Shown here in pieces: positions 49,933 to 60,847 of a stretch of DNA of 64,000 nt. Origin of the DNA: Clarkia xantiana subsp. parviflora (Eukaryota > Streptophyta > Magnoliopsida > Myrtales > Onagraceae); NCBI GenBank assembly GCA_036873135.1, contig JAPTYO010000018.1, positions 992,001 through 1,056,000 of the forward strand, written 5' to 3'. Position 1 is the first letter of the stretch. Each line of letters begins with the position of its first letter. A program made the position numbers and the translations under genes. The notes below the pieces were generated by a model. It had not been told where the DNA came from. It was given only the letters and a program-made list of their open reading frames with translations, and ran no database searches.

Positions 49933-50809
49933 TGATGGATAAATGTCCAATTCGGGTTCGTATTTACATTTCGGGCCTTGTAAACGTGTCGAAAAATTAC
50001 ATCTCGGTTTAAAAACATCTCCTAACGGGTCAAAACGGTCCGGAAGTGCGTTACGCGCGTCCGGACCGGACCGCCGGATTGCAGCAATCCGGACGTCCGG
50101 ATTGCGCGGCAACCCGGACCTCGCCGAATCGCCCAATTTCGACGAGGTCCCTTACGGGTATCGCGCTATTACCGTATCCGCGATTACCGTATCCGCGATT
50201 ACCGTTACGCGTAGAGAAGTCAAGTTCGCACATTACCAACATGGATGACGGTTACCGCTTGTTTCCTTGAACCGTCGTCAAACCGCTTTAAAACCGGGTC
50301 CGGTCCCAAGGAAGCCTATAAATAGGAGGCCTTGGCCACCCATTTTCACACATTCTCTCATTTGCCCAACTTTGGTATTTTGAGCTCTGACTTCTCTCTA
50401 GAAATTCTCTCTCTCTAGAAATTACCTTTTTGCCACTATAGTGACTTAAGCATCGGAGAGGGCTCCGCTAGCACCACCCCCCCCCCCTCTCCGTGCTAGC
50501 ATTGGTCCTTTGTGCAGGATCCGACGCCCGAGTCACAACCTTTCCGAGTCACAACCTTACTGGGTCACAACCTTGCCGGGTCACAACCTTGTCGGGTCAC
50601 AACCTTGCCGGGTCACAACCTTGCCGGGTCACAACCTCGCCGGGTCACAACCTTGCCCAGTCACAGCCATACCGAGACACAGACTTCGTACGGGAGCAAG
50701 CCTGAACACTCGTCGGTGGCCCAACCTCCTCCCAACGGAACGGTTACAAAGGCCCGCACAAACACGCGAATAGACGCGTCCCCACGACTTAGTTCATCCG
50801 GACGCAACA
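49933..50809 (+). repeat. 3' LTR (877 bp) of the Tat-like element
   Basis: TGATGGATAAATG to TCCGGACGCAACA, followed by the TSD. TATA box at 50317-50325; 16-bp repeats at about 50540-50665; a C9-10 tract near 50480. It is 42 bp shorter than the middle LTR because of fewer CCGGAC cassettes and one fewer 16-bp repeat. Confidence 0.95.
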
Positions 50810-53325
50810 GAACCGATTGAGAAAACCCGGTTCAATTTAAATTCGTCCCGGTTTGACATATTGGACCGGCCCAATAATATAAATTTCAAAAGGTGGGGCC
50901 GAAATGTTTACTTGTGGCCTAAGTAGGGTTTTAAAGTCCAAAAATATTTAACTTAGCCACCAATTAACATTAACTATATAAAATAATTTCCAATATTAAT
51001 AATATATAGGGTTAAGGGTCCTTTTGGTACCACATGTTTGCACAAACTACACTGTTCATACCATTAGTATTCACTACACCAGGACATGTTTTTTGTGGCT
51101 ACTAGAAAGGTCACAAAAGACCGCAAAACAGTCACATATTTAATCAGTGACTAAAAAAATGTCTGTCACAAGGTGGTCACAGTAGATAAGGTTGCTAAAT
51201 GATATAGTGACCAAGTGAAAAAGTAGCCACTAAATAAAGCAGGAATTTGTGACTATGCCAAAGAGTCACTAATCATTAATTATGATATTTAATGATGCTT
51301 TTTTTTTTGGTAAATAAAAGGGGCTAGTAGTGGCAACCCTAGGCTTATCCCGTTACGTAATGCCCGGACTTGCGTGTTCATTTGCGAGCATATCATGCAA
51401 TGGCTCCGTTACGTAATGCCCGAACTTTCCCAAGGCCCTTTTATTTTGGAAAAATATTCCGATGAATTCACTGATGCATATATAATTCTACTATCCATGT
51501 AAATTATCATACGCCAATAACATTCACCATACAAACCACACTCATGCTTACGTGTCATGCGTCTAATGATCCCTGGACCTCATTCTTGCATATATAATTG
51601 TACTTCCAAGTAAATTAATAATGCAACTACATCCTCAAAATTCTAACATACGTGTCAAACATGTATCATTCGAACCCAATATACACATTTGGCGACTGGT
51701 TTTCGATTTGAAAATAATTTTAAACATTAGGGGCTGATTTGCAATTCATGCTTATATTCAGTTACGCAACATTCTAGACATGAATCCTAAGCATTTCCAA
51801 CCATCACAGCATGACTATCCTAGTGCGCATTCCATATATTTTACCAGGGCTCCGCCCACAATATGCAATATCCAGCTAGCTTGACTCAGTCAAGACAACA
51901 TTTCTAATCATGCATAAATATATATTGAATAATAAACAATTGCAATTAAGCCTACTAATTAATCAAGTCCCAAAAACATGTACATCCGAGATCCATCCCC
52001 ATAATCGAAACAAGGCATAAAGGTTAGCAAACCATGAGCAATGTGTAGGCCTATTAAGGTTCAAAAAATTTGGATTTTAAAACTTAACCTCCCTATTTTA
52101 ATTGACTAGAATTCGGTTTTAAAATTATGGTTCGGTTCACTCAATTTCGGTTCGGTCCAGAAAATCCAGGTTGGTTTCGGTTCGGTCCGGCAAAATCCGG
52201 ATCGGTTCGGTCCGGTTTTAAATTTAAAATCTCGTTCGGTTCGAACCGGTTCAATAAAAATAGGGTACGGTTCAACACACAAAACCGGTTCGGTTAGATC
52301 CACTTAGTTACCCCGGTCCGACCCGACCCAGTTAGGTCGAACTGATTGAGAAAACCCGATTCAATTTAAATTCGTCCCGGTTTGACATATTGGACCGGCC
52401 CAATAATTAAAATTTCAAAAGGTTGGGCCGAAATGTTAACTTGTGGCCTAAGTAGGGTTTTAAAGTCCAAAAATATTTAACTTAGCCACCATGTAACATT
52501 AACTATATAAAATAATTTTCAATATTAATAATATATAGGGTTAAGGGTCTTTTTGGTACCAAATGTTTGCACAAACTACACTGATCATACCATTAGTATT
52601 CACTACACCAGGACATGTTTTTGTGGCTACTAGAAAGGTCACAAAAGACCGCAAAACAGTCACATATTAAATCAGTGACCAAAAAAATGTTTGTCACAGG
52701 GTGGTCACAGTAGAAAAGGTTGCTAAATGAAATAGTGACCAAGTGAAAAACTAACCACTAAATAAAGCAGGAATTTGTGACTATGCCAAGAGTCATTAAT
52801 CATTAATTATGATATTTAATGATGCTTTTTTTTTTTGTAAATAAAATGGGCTAGTAGTGGCAACCCTAGGCTCATTCCTTTACGTAATGCCCGGACTTTC
52901 GTGTTCATTTGCGAGCATATCATGCAATGGCCCCGTTACGTAATGCCCGGACTTTCCCAAGGCCCTTTTATTTTGGAAAAATATTCCGATGAATTCACTC
53001 ATGCATATATAATTCTACTATCCATGTAAATTATCATACGCCAATAACATTCACCATACAAACCACACTCATGCTTACGCGTCATGCGTCTAATGATCCA
53101 TGGAACTCATGCTTGCATATATAATTGTACTTCCAAGTAAATTATCAAATGCAACTACATCCTCAACATTCTAGCATACGTGTCAAACATGTATCATTCG
53201 AACCCAACATACACATTTGGCGACTGGTTTTCGATTTTAAAATAATTTTAAACATAAGGGGCTGATTTGCAATTCATGCTTATATTCAATTACGCAACAT
53301 TCTAGACATGAATCCTAAGCATTTC
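50810..53325 (-). repeat. Satellite array, continuation (about 1.6 diverged monomers)
   Basis: The monomer resumes exactly at the TSD and carries the marker GGCGACTGG at 51691 and 53219 (1528 bp apart). These copies differ from the central monomers at many sites and keep CACTACACCAGG at 51072 and 52601, where most central monomers read CCCTACACCAGG. The array is cut at 53325 by the next LTR element and may resume beyond the window. Confidence 0.95.
51072..51332. mobile_element. Possible CACTA-like non-autonomous transposon within the monomer
   Basis: The non-leader part of the monomer contains a 261-bp stretch that starts CACTACACCAGG and ends CTAGTAGTG. Its ends share a 6-bp inverted CACTAC/GTAGTG. 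The interior has repeated GTCAC/GTGAC motifs, as in subterminal regions of plant CACTA elements. No matching 3-bp target duplication is visible (ATT against GCA), and the inverted match is short, so this is tentative. Confidence 0.35.
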
Positions 53326-54119
53326 TGTTGCGTCCGGATTGAACAAGGTCATGAGGATGCGTCTGTGGTTGTGCGGGCTGTGATCCTTCCATCGGGTGGA
53401 GGTTGGGCCACTGACGAGTGTTCAGACTTGCTCCCGTATGAGGGTTGTGTCTCGGTATGGCTGTGACTCGGTAAGGCTGGGACTCGGTAAGGCTGTGACT
53501 CGGCAAGGTTGTGTCTCAAGCGTCGGATCCTGCATCAAGGACCAATGCTAGCACGGAGAGGGGGGGTGGTGTTAGCGAAGCCCTCTCCGATGCTTAAGTC
53601 ACTATAAGGGCAAAAAGGTAATTTCTAGAGAGAGAATATTTCTAGAGAGAAGTCAGAGCTCAAAATACCAAAGTTGGGCAAATGAGAATGTGTGAAAATG
53701 GGTGGCCAAGACCTCCTATTTATAGGCTTTCTTGGGACCGGACCCGGTTTTAGAGCGGTTTGATGACGGTTCAAGATCATGCGGTAACCGTCATCCATAT
53801 TGGTAATGTGCGAACTTGACTTCTCTACACGCAACGGTAATCGCGGATACGGTAGTCGCGCGATACCCGTAGGGCAGTCCGGACCTCGTCGAATTTGGGC
53901 AATTCGGCGAGGTCCGGATTGCCGCGCAACCCGGACCTCCGGATTGCCGCGCAACCCGGACCTCCGGATTGCGAGCAACCCGGAGGTCCAGACGCGCGTA
54001 AATGCGCTTCCGGACCGTTTTGATACCGTGGGAGATGTTTTTAAATCGAGATGTAATTTTTGACATGTTTACGAGGCCCGAAATGTAAATACGAACCCGA
54101 ATTGGACATTTATCCATCA
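53326..54119 (-). repeat. 3' LTR (794 bp) of the second Tat-like element
   Basis: On the minus strand it starts TGATGGATAAATG at 54119 and ends TCCGGACGCAACA at 53326. TATA box on the minus strand at 53718-53725. It has fewer and more degenerate 16-bp repeats (about 53440-53530). Its CCGGAC/GCGCAACCCGG cassettes (about 53925-53995) are arranged differently from those in the plus-strand element. The polypurine tract (CGGGGGCAAG on the minus strand) follows at 54120-54129. Confidence 0.93.
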
Positions 54120-54129
54120 CTTGCCCCCG

Positions 54130-55552
54130 TGTCAAGTAACGGTTTAGAACCTTTCTTGACTCTATTTTAAGTTAGGATATTTGTCCAATTTGAGTTTGAC
54201 GCTAACCTTTCGGTTTTGATCGTTGGTCGGACGCAAGCATCTTGATTTCGTCCGTCGTTTGATTTTCCGACCGAATGACTTTGTTTCCTATCATCAGGGT
54301 TAGTGCAATAGAAAATGTATATGCGCAAGTATGGTTATCGTCGGAGACATAGGCAATTGATAATACGTTATGCGAGCATGCCTCTATCAATACGCATGCA
54401 TAGGTAATGGACACGGCAAGATCATAATTACGTAGTGCAAGAAATAGAAACCGTATGCTTCTAAAACAACTAAGTGATTACCGAATCATGAATCATGCGG
54501 TTGCAAGGTATATGTAAAATAGTGGGTTTGATACGTGTCATGTTAAGATACGCATAAGAGTAGATATTTTTAAAGGAGAGAATAGAGTATACCGTAGGGG
54601 TTTAGTCTTGAATGTAGGTAATCTAATCCTTTGATCCTTATCCATAAAGCATCTCTTTGGGATTAGTAAATACACACATCCCCATTTATCCTTCCAGCAT
54701 CTTGGGAGTTCACCATTCCATTCCCTTTGCAGGTAATTCATTCACCCTTTCCCGAAATTGCTTTTGTGTTCAAAATTTCTTCGCCGTCGTGGAGCTTAGA
54801 TACGTTTTAACAGTTTCGAGTCTGATTTTTGGCTTGTTTTTGGAAGTTGACACCATCATTCGACTCGGTTCGTCCCAAGGATTCCAGCGCCACCTTCGGA
54901 GCCTCCAGGAGCCACCGGACGCGCCCTCACGCGCCGCCGCGTGTGGAGCTCCTTCGCCGGAGCGTGTGGCCCACGCGCCGCCTTCCCGGCCTCGCCTCGT
55001 TGCGGTCCTTACCTTTCCGGAATCGTCTCGGCGAGGGGAGTCCATTGGAATACCTTCTGTCACGTTTTGAGGTAATTTGGAAACTCGAATTCTTAGGACA
55101 GCTTCGACTTGAATGCCGATGTCACCGTATTGTTGTCTGTTTAAGTCATTTTTCGTTGTCGACATGTGGGACTGCTTGTTGATGTTTATACGTCGAGTAA
55201 TTGCTGATTGATTGCCGTCATTATCGTCGTTTGTCCATAATTTAGGCGATTTTCCGTTTCCGTGGGTATTTGATGTAGAATTCCCCGTATCTTCGTGTAG
55301 AAGCTTTTTTGGTCGATATGCATGATTTTCCTTCTTGGCGGGTTTTTTGGTTGACGGGGATTGCCCAATAACTTTAGGCATAGTCACTTGTCGTCTTGAT
55401 GCCGTAGAGAAAAATTTTCCTTAAGCGTTGCCGCGTTCGATTCTTACGGTTTGTCGCGTTAATCCCCCGTTTGCATGATAGCTTCTTAGGACGTTAGTTC
55501 CTTCCATGGTACGTACCAACTTTACTATGTGCGTGGAACTTGGACACGTGCG
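54130..55552 (-). other. 3'-internal region of the second Tat-like element
   Basis: Non-coding DNA homologous, in reverse, to 48481-49920. It includes the GC-rich block at about 54870-55030. Overlapping ORFs on both strands reflect base composition rather than genes. Confidence 0.7.
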
Positions 55553-56160
55553 TTGACTTTTTGATACGCGCGTTGACTTTTGATACGCGTGTTGACTTTT
55601 GATACGCGCGTTGAATTTTGATACGCGCATTGAAGTTGATATGCGCGTTAACTTTGATACGTGCATTGATGTTGATACGCACGTTAACTTTGATACGCGC
55701 GTTAACTTTGATACACGCGTTGATGTTGATACGCGCGTTAACTTTGATACGCGCGTTGATGTTGATACGCGCGTTAACTTTGATACGCGCGTTGATGTTG
55801 ATACGCGCGTTAACTTTGATACGCGCGTTGATGTTGATACGCGCGTTAACTTTGATACGCGCGTTGATGTTGATACGCACGTTAACTTTGATACGCGCGT
55901 TGATGTTGATACGCGCGTTAACTTTGATACGCGCATTGATGTTGATACGCACGTTAACTTTGATACGCGCGTTGATGTTGATATGCGCGTTAACTTTGAT
56001 ACGCGCGTTGATGTTGATACGCATGTTAACTTTGATACGCGCGTTGATGTTGATATGCGCGTTAACTTTGATACGCGCGTTGATGTTGATACGCACGTTA
56101 ACTTTGATACGCGCGTTGATGTTGATACGCACGTTAACTTTGATACGCGCATTGACTTTT
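55553..56160 (-). repeat. 18-bp minisatellite, block 3
   Basis: About 34 units of the family seen at 47258 and 48142, here on the minus strand, mostly as strict 36-bp dimers (GTTGATGTTGATACGCGC, then GTTAACTTTGATACGCGC). Four overlapping ORFs of 190-250 codons cross it and are artefacts. It is a single uninterrupted block, without the 66-bp repeat found in the plus-strand element. Confidence 0.95.
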
Positions 56161-56329
56161 TGCAGGTTGCGAAGTCGTAGTAGCTTCTTGCGGAATCCCC
56201 TTCCTTTCGGCCGAGTTGTTGCTATGAGTAAACCCTTCATTCTTTCTCTTAACGTTTTTTGAGCATTTTGATACTCATGATGGATAGCTTTTCGAACGGC
56301 TCTATGCCTTTTGTGAATTCATATTGCAG

Positions 56330-57385
56330 GTTGGTTTGCTGGAAAGAGTTCATCGCTTCATGCGGCGGCTTCGCGTATTGCTTCCCGTGCTGATCCGGCT
56401 TTGGTGACCCCTGCCCCCGTCGCTCCTGCCAACTCGGGGCGTGATCTTGGCAAAGGGTCTTCTACTCATGTGACTGGGGATACTCCCCCAGTGTCGGATT
56501 CTTGCGTGTCTTCCAAGCGGACTGACACAGTAGCGCGTGGACCGACTGATCCCAAGCGCTTGAAGCCAAATGTGACTACTTCCACTCGTAAAGGCAAGGA
56601 AGTTGCGAGTCGTAATGTGGCGTCATCTGCCCCCCAGTCGGGAAACGGACCTGTGGAAGGCCGCAGACTTTGTAAGTATATTTTTGATGAATGTATTCAG
56701 CGGTTTTGTTATTTGTTGTTAACTACTTTTCTTTCTTTGTCGTAGCGGTTCCCCCTCTTAGGCGCGACCATCTGGTGTGCCCCGTTGGGTTGGACATTAC
56801 TGGGGATACCTGGGCTCCTTTTGGTACTGGTGGAGTTTATTTCCCCAAGGAGTCTTCACTTCGCACTCCAGAGGTTGGAGTCCGCGTTTTGCGTAGGTGT
56901 GTTCCACCAGGTGATAGGCATTCTTGCCCAAAGACTGATGAGGAGGCTGAGTCTTATGCACAGGGTGCCTTATCCCGATTTGCTCCTGTAAGTAACTTGA
57001 TTTTTCTGCCAAGTTTGTTGCTCTTGCGATTTATGTTTGGCTTATCGTGTTGATATGTGCAGGTTGTAGCCGACATGGTGAACATGTCATCTTTTGTCAA
57101 GGAGTTGGTGAGCGCGAAGCAGGCGGCTATGGATAAGTGTGACGCTGTGCGCCAAGAGTTGCTGCGAACCAAAGAAGAGGCTCGTGTGTTGAGTTTGAAA
57201 GCTACTGCTTCTGAGAGTCGTTATGAGGCGCGCCATACTCGCTTGGCAAAGCTTGAGTCTGAGATGATCGCTCTTGAGAAGAAGGTTACAGATGATCTTC
57301 ATTCTCAAGGAGCGGAGTTAGCTGCTCTTGGTAAGGAGAGTCGTGAAAAGGGCATACAAGTGGGTTTCACCAAGTATTTGGGAAC
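56330..57385 (+). pseudogene. Antisense ORF (aORF) fragment with three exons, cut by an insertion
   Basis: The plus-strand gene lies antisense to its host element, between the minisatellite and where pol should be; several Tat-lineage families carry such an aORF. Exon 56330-56671 follows an acceptor (ATATTGCAG) and codes a Ser/Thr/Pro-rich segment ending GNGPVEGRRL. Intron 56672-56745 (GTAAGT to GTCGTAG). Exon 56746-56987 (PPLRRDHLVCPVGLD, WAPFGTGGVYFP). Intron 56988-57062 (GTAAGTAAC to TGTGCAG). Exon 57063-57385 codes a predicted coiled coil (SFVKELVSAKQAAMDKCDA, ARHTRLAKLESEMIALEKK). The final exon ends at the LTR of the next element. The first exons are not identifiable. Function is unknown. 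Confidence 0.7.
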
Positions 57386-58093
57386 TGTTGGATCACGGTG
57401 GAACTCCGGTACGGACTTTGACGACAATCCTAGCTCCTTTGCTCCACGCAATCCTGCAAGAGGGGATAGACCGGGCGGTGACCCAGAATCCCTCTCCGAT
57501 GCTTAAATGAGTATCTCGTATGACTGGCAAGTAATAAACTCAGAGTGTATTCAACTCAACGTAACTCTTCCTGAGGTGATCTCCTGCCCTTTTATAGGCA
57601 AAGAGAGGCCTCAGGTACCTGGCGAACCGTTAGGGGTGGTTAGCCCGTATCCCGCATATCTCGGACGTGATCTCGCGTATCTTAGCCATGCCCCGCGTAT
57701 CTCGGCCACGCTCCGTGTATCTTAACCACGTTCCGCGTATCTCGGCCATGCCCCGCATATCTTGGCTTTATACTCTGGTAACGAGTCCCGATTCCCGTCG
57801 GGGACTCCAAAGTTAACTCGTTGTGTCACCGCTCGGGGCCCCTCGTCATCGTGACAGGGCTAATCATTCTCAGGGATTCATCATCGGGGCCTACTTAAAG
57901 GCTTCTCATCGGGAGCTTCCAGCTCCACTGTCGGGACCGACTCTGTCGGGACCTTGCTTCGTCGGGACTCCCTTCATCGGGACCCTTCTCCTAGGTCATC
58001 TTGACCTTCACTTTGGGGCCTGGTGGGCCTGTTTTCCGTTTCCTCGCCGTTAAGGGGCCTGACGACTATAGTCGGACCCATCAGGACCCATCA
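57386..58093 (-). repeat. 3' LTR of the Tat element (698 bp plus a 10-bp end duplication)
   Basis: It begins TGTTGGATCACGG on the plus strand. The first ACCCATCA end at 58083 gives 698 bp, the exact length of the solo LTR at 8845-9542. A second copy of the last 10 bp (GGACCCATCA) extends it to 58093. On the minus strand a TATAAAAG box lies at 57589-57596. Degenerate 24-bp CGCGTATCTCGGCCATG repeats are at about 57650-57775. Confidence 0.9.
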
Positions 58094-58106
58094 TTTGCCC
58101 CCAAGA
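58094..58106 (-). promoter_or_regulatory. Polypurine tract of the Tat element
   Basis: On the minus strand, TCTTGGGGGCAAA directly precedes the LTR start. This is the usual primer for plus-strand DNA synthesis and fixes the minus-strand orientation. Confidence 0.8.
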
Positions 58107-58290
58107 CATGAGGGACTTTTAGTTCGTCGTGTCTTTCAACTCCCGATCTTTCAAATACTAGAGTCGGGGATCTTTTCCTTTTCAATTTTTCCAAGAATCC
58201 CACTGTATTTTCTTGCCCTGGTTGCTTTTCAGACAGTGGTTCCAGCTCTGAGGGGAGAAAACCCTTTAAATTTGACTATGCTCCAAATGA

Positions 58291-60847
58291 GATTCCACTA
58301 CTGCTTATGATGCAGCTCTCCGAGAGGGTTGCATCACCATCACCTGGGAACCTCGTTTCCCGTATCCTCGACATCGTCCCTCGAGTGACCCTGAGGTTAC
58401 TCGTCCCCAGAAATGGGAGGTATTTGTCTCTTCGGGACAAATATCGGCGGGGATCAGGTTCCCCTTTTGTGGTAGCCTGGTCGAGCTGTGCCATCATTAC
58501 AGAACACACCCCACTACCTTCTCCCCTCATGCCATCCGTATCTGGAACGCCTTTCAAGTCCTCTGTCTCCGACAGAAGTGGGTCTACAGCCCCCAACTCT
58601 TAAGGACCTTTTATGGGCTGAAATGCAACGAGGCGGGGGTTTGTGCCTTCTACCCTCGGATGCCCAAGTGGAGTAAGCAGCAGCTTGCCCAGCATGGTTG
58701 GACCAGTGACACCTGGAAGGTGGTCAAGGGTCGAGAACTTTTGATCGATACAGGGTCCGACAACAGTAGCTGGAAGAAGAGCTACTTCTTCATCCAACAC
58801 TCTTCAATTCCCTGGCCTCGGTGGGAGGTGGCAGCAGACCCTCCGCCTGCTTTCCACACTTATACCGATGAGGATTTCGAGACTCTCCAACTTATCCAGC
58901 TTTATCGTTGGGGGGAGTCTTACACTCCTCTCAATGCTAATTCTCTTGTGGAGCGGGACCTGGTGCACGCCGGGATCCGACTCCTCAGCATTGTCTCTGG
59001 GGGGCAGCTCTTCGACGGCCCTTCTAACGTGGTCTCTTGGGTAAACTTCTAACTTTTCTTTGTTTATTGTTTGCAGCCAAGAAGGTATCTGTGCTGACCG
59101 ATCTATTCCTTAAGCAGGGGGAGACCGATGCTGTCCGCCCCTCGCGGAAGAGGAAGTCTGCCAAGAAGGCTGCTGCTAGGTCGGGGTCTCCTTCGGCGGA
59201 GCAGCCCAAGCGGAAGCGGGTAGATCTGGACCAGCTCTTCGATGTCCAGAACGCTGAAGAAGGTAAACAACTCCGACTTGCTATTAAATCATACAAGAGG
59301 ATGGTTCCGTCAGATTTAATTTCCTCGACCAAGGAGGGTCGTATTGCTGATGTCAAAAGAATCTTTCGCGGCGAAACTCCCCGAGTCTTGAAGGCAGGCT
59401 ACTATCATTACCGCGGGAAGGATCAATACGTCTCCCGTCGTATCATTTGGTGTAAGAATCCCGATGAACTTCCTGACTACCTTTCTGAAGCTCTTCATCC
59501 TCCAGGTGCAGGTCGCTCGGGAGCTTCCTCGGGTGCTGCAGCTTCCGCAGATGCACCGCCTCCAGCGGGGGTGCCTTCCTCAGCTGGAGAGAAGGCACCA
59601 TCGGGCGAACAGTTTCGCCAGGTGGAAACTCTGGACTCCTCCGAGGAGACTGGCGGGGTTGACCCCCCTCAACAGCGTCGGAAGGCGGGGCAATCCCCCT
59701 TGAAACCAACCCCTCAGGGGCCGCCTCCTTCGTCTTCTCCGCGGCAGCGGCAGCTCTCACCTATCCACGACTTCTCTCCTTCCCCTTTTCGGGCCGAGAC
59801 GGAGGCGTGCCCCTCCATTCCTCGTCCTATCTCTCCCCTTGCTCTCGATGGGGACTTTTACAGGCCCTTCAACTCTTCACAGGCGAATGCCCCCTGGACT
59901 CCTATCCAGACGCTCCAGGGAGGCCCACTCACACAAGGGGAACAGGACCAAGAGTTGGCCTTGCATCTGCTGGCGGGTTCTATTCTAACTTCTATGCGGC
60001 ATCCGATTTATCTCAATCGGACGCATATGCAGCGGGATGTCAGGGAGATGGCTGTGCGCCACATAGAGGTGAGACTTTTGCCTCTTTCTTGTTGATGATA
60101 AATTGGGTCGTTTGTCCTTTTAACATTTTTCCTTCTTGTTTGTAGGAGCTCGGGGACGTCAACCGCCTCATCGGATATGTCATTGCCTATGATGAGGCCC
60201 GGGAGCGGGACCGAGGAGTCCGCGAGCAGCTTCAGGCGGATCTCAAGGCCTCCCAGTCTTCACGGGGGAAGCTTGCCAAAGAGCTGGCTGTCCTCAATCA
60301 GAAGATTCGGGACCTCCAGCAGCAAATCGCGGACTTCGAGGGGCTCTTGAGGCAAGAGCGACAGGAGCAGGGGGCAGTCGTGGATCGGCTGACCCAATAG
60401 AAGAAGGCTGCCGAGGACCAACTGGTCCTTGAGAAGAAGGCTTTGGAGGAGCTGATCGCGGGATTTCCTGCGCAGCTGGCCGAAGCGGAGGCAAAGGGTC
60501 GGGAGGACTATCGGAGGTCGGAGGGCTTCCAAGCTGATGCCATGAAGTTCTTTGGCGCGGAGGTGGAGAACACTCTCTTTAATGCGGTTGAGGAGCTCCA
60601 CCTGGAGTACGGGGATGCTATCAACTTCGACAAGTGTCCTTCCCTCGCTCCCTTTGCGAAGAAGTACTTTGCTCTTTCCGAGGAGAGTGACGGGGGGAGT
60701 ACCCCCGTAATTGTCGAAGACGCTGGTGAACTTCCAAGTGTGGACGCCCCGATAGTCAATCCTCCCGAAGCCAATCCTGCGGATCCCTCTGCTACTGACT
60801 CCGCGGACCCAGCTGCTGCCGATGCTGCCGACAAGGACCAAGCTTGA
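58291..60847 (+). pseudogene. Spliced antisense ORF (aORF) of the Tat element, one premature stop
   Basis: Exon 1 is open from 58291 (after TGA 58288-58290) to 59040. It codes an aromatic-rich domain (EGCITITWEPRFP, HPTTFSPHAIRIWNAFQVL, SWKKSYFFIQHSSIPWPRW) like the N-terminal domain of plant 'putative gypsy type transposon' proteins (Transposase_28-like), named from memory. No ATG opens it, so an upstream exon or damage is likely. The frame changes over an AT-rich GT...AG stretch, 59041-59076, only 36 bp long. Exon 2 (about 59079-60068) has basic nuclear-signal-like runs (SRKRKSAKKAA, PKRKRV) and a Pro/Ser-rich region. A normal 77-bp intron (60069-60145) joins exon 3 in phase. Exon 3 is a coiled coil with an in-frame TAG at 60398-60400, then an acidic Asp/Ala/Pro tail. 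It converges with pol; the role in the element's life cycle is unknown. Confidence 0.75.

Larger units (their letters stand above)
41105..50809 (+). mobile_element. Tat-like non-autonomous LTR element with three LTRs, TSD GAACC
   Basis: It interrupts the satellite between perfect duplications GAACC at 41100-41104 and 50810-50814, after which the monomer resumes in register. Layout: partial LTR (41105-41255), 3'-internal copy (41256-42100), LTR (42101-43019), internal (43020-49932), LTR (49933-50809). Both full LTRs are preceded by the same polypurine tract (CGGGGGCAAG). Coding capacity is limited to a permuted protease/Gag ORF. There is no RT, RNase H or integrase, so it needed another element's enzymes to move. 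The lineage call (Ty3/gypsy, Tat-like) rests on the DGGSS protease motif and CX2HX4HX4C Gag motif. Confidence 0.93.
53326..57385 (-). mobile_element. Second Tat-like element, minus strand, interrupted
   Basis: Its 3' LTR (53326-54119) abuts the satellite (5-bp flank ATTTC, 53321-53325). The internal part 54120-56160 is an inverted relative of 48.1-49.93 kb. It keeps a spliced antisense ORF (56330-57385) that the Region 3 element has lost. At 57386 another Tat element has inserted; the rest of this element, including its 5' LTR, lies beyond the window. Confidence 0.88.

Noticed and set aside
55421..56262. ORFs of 190-250 codons on both strands
   Set aside because: Same 18-bp repeat artefact as above.
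56797..57308. Minus-strand ORFs opposite the antisense-ORF exons
   Set aside because: They are shadows of the plus-strand exons, which have matching splice sites and coiled-coil composition.
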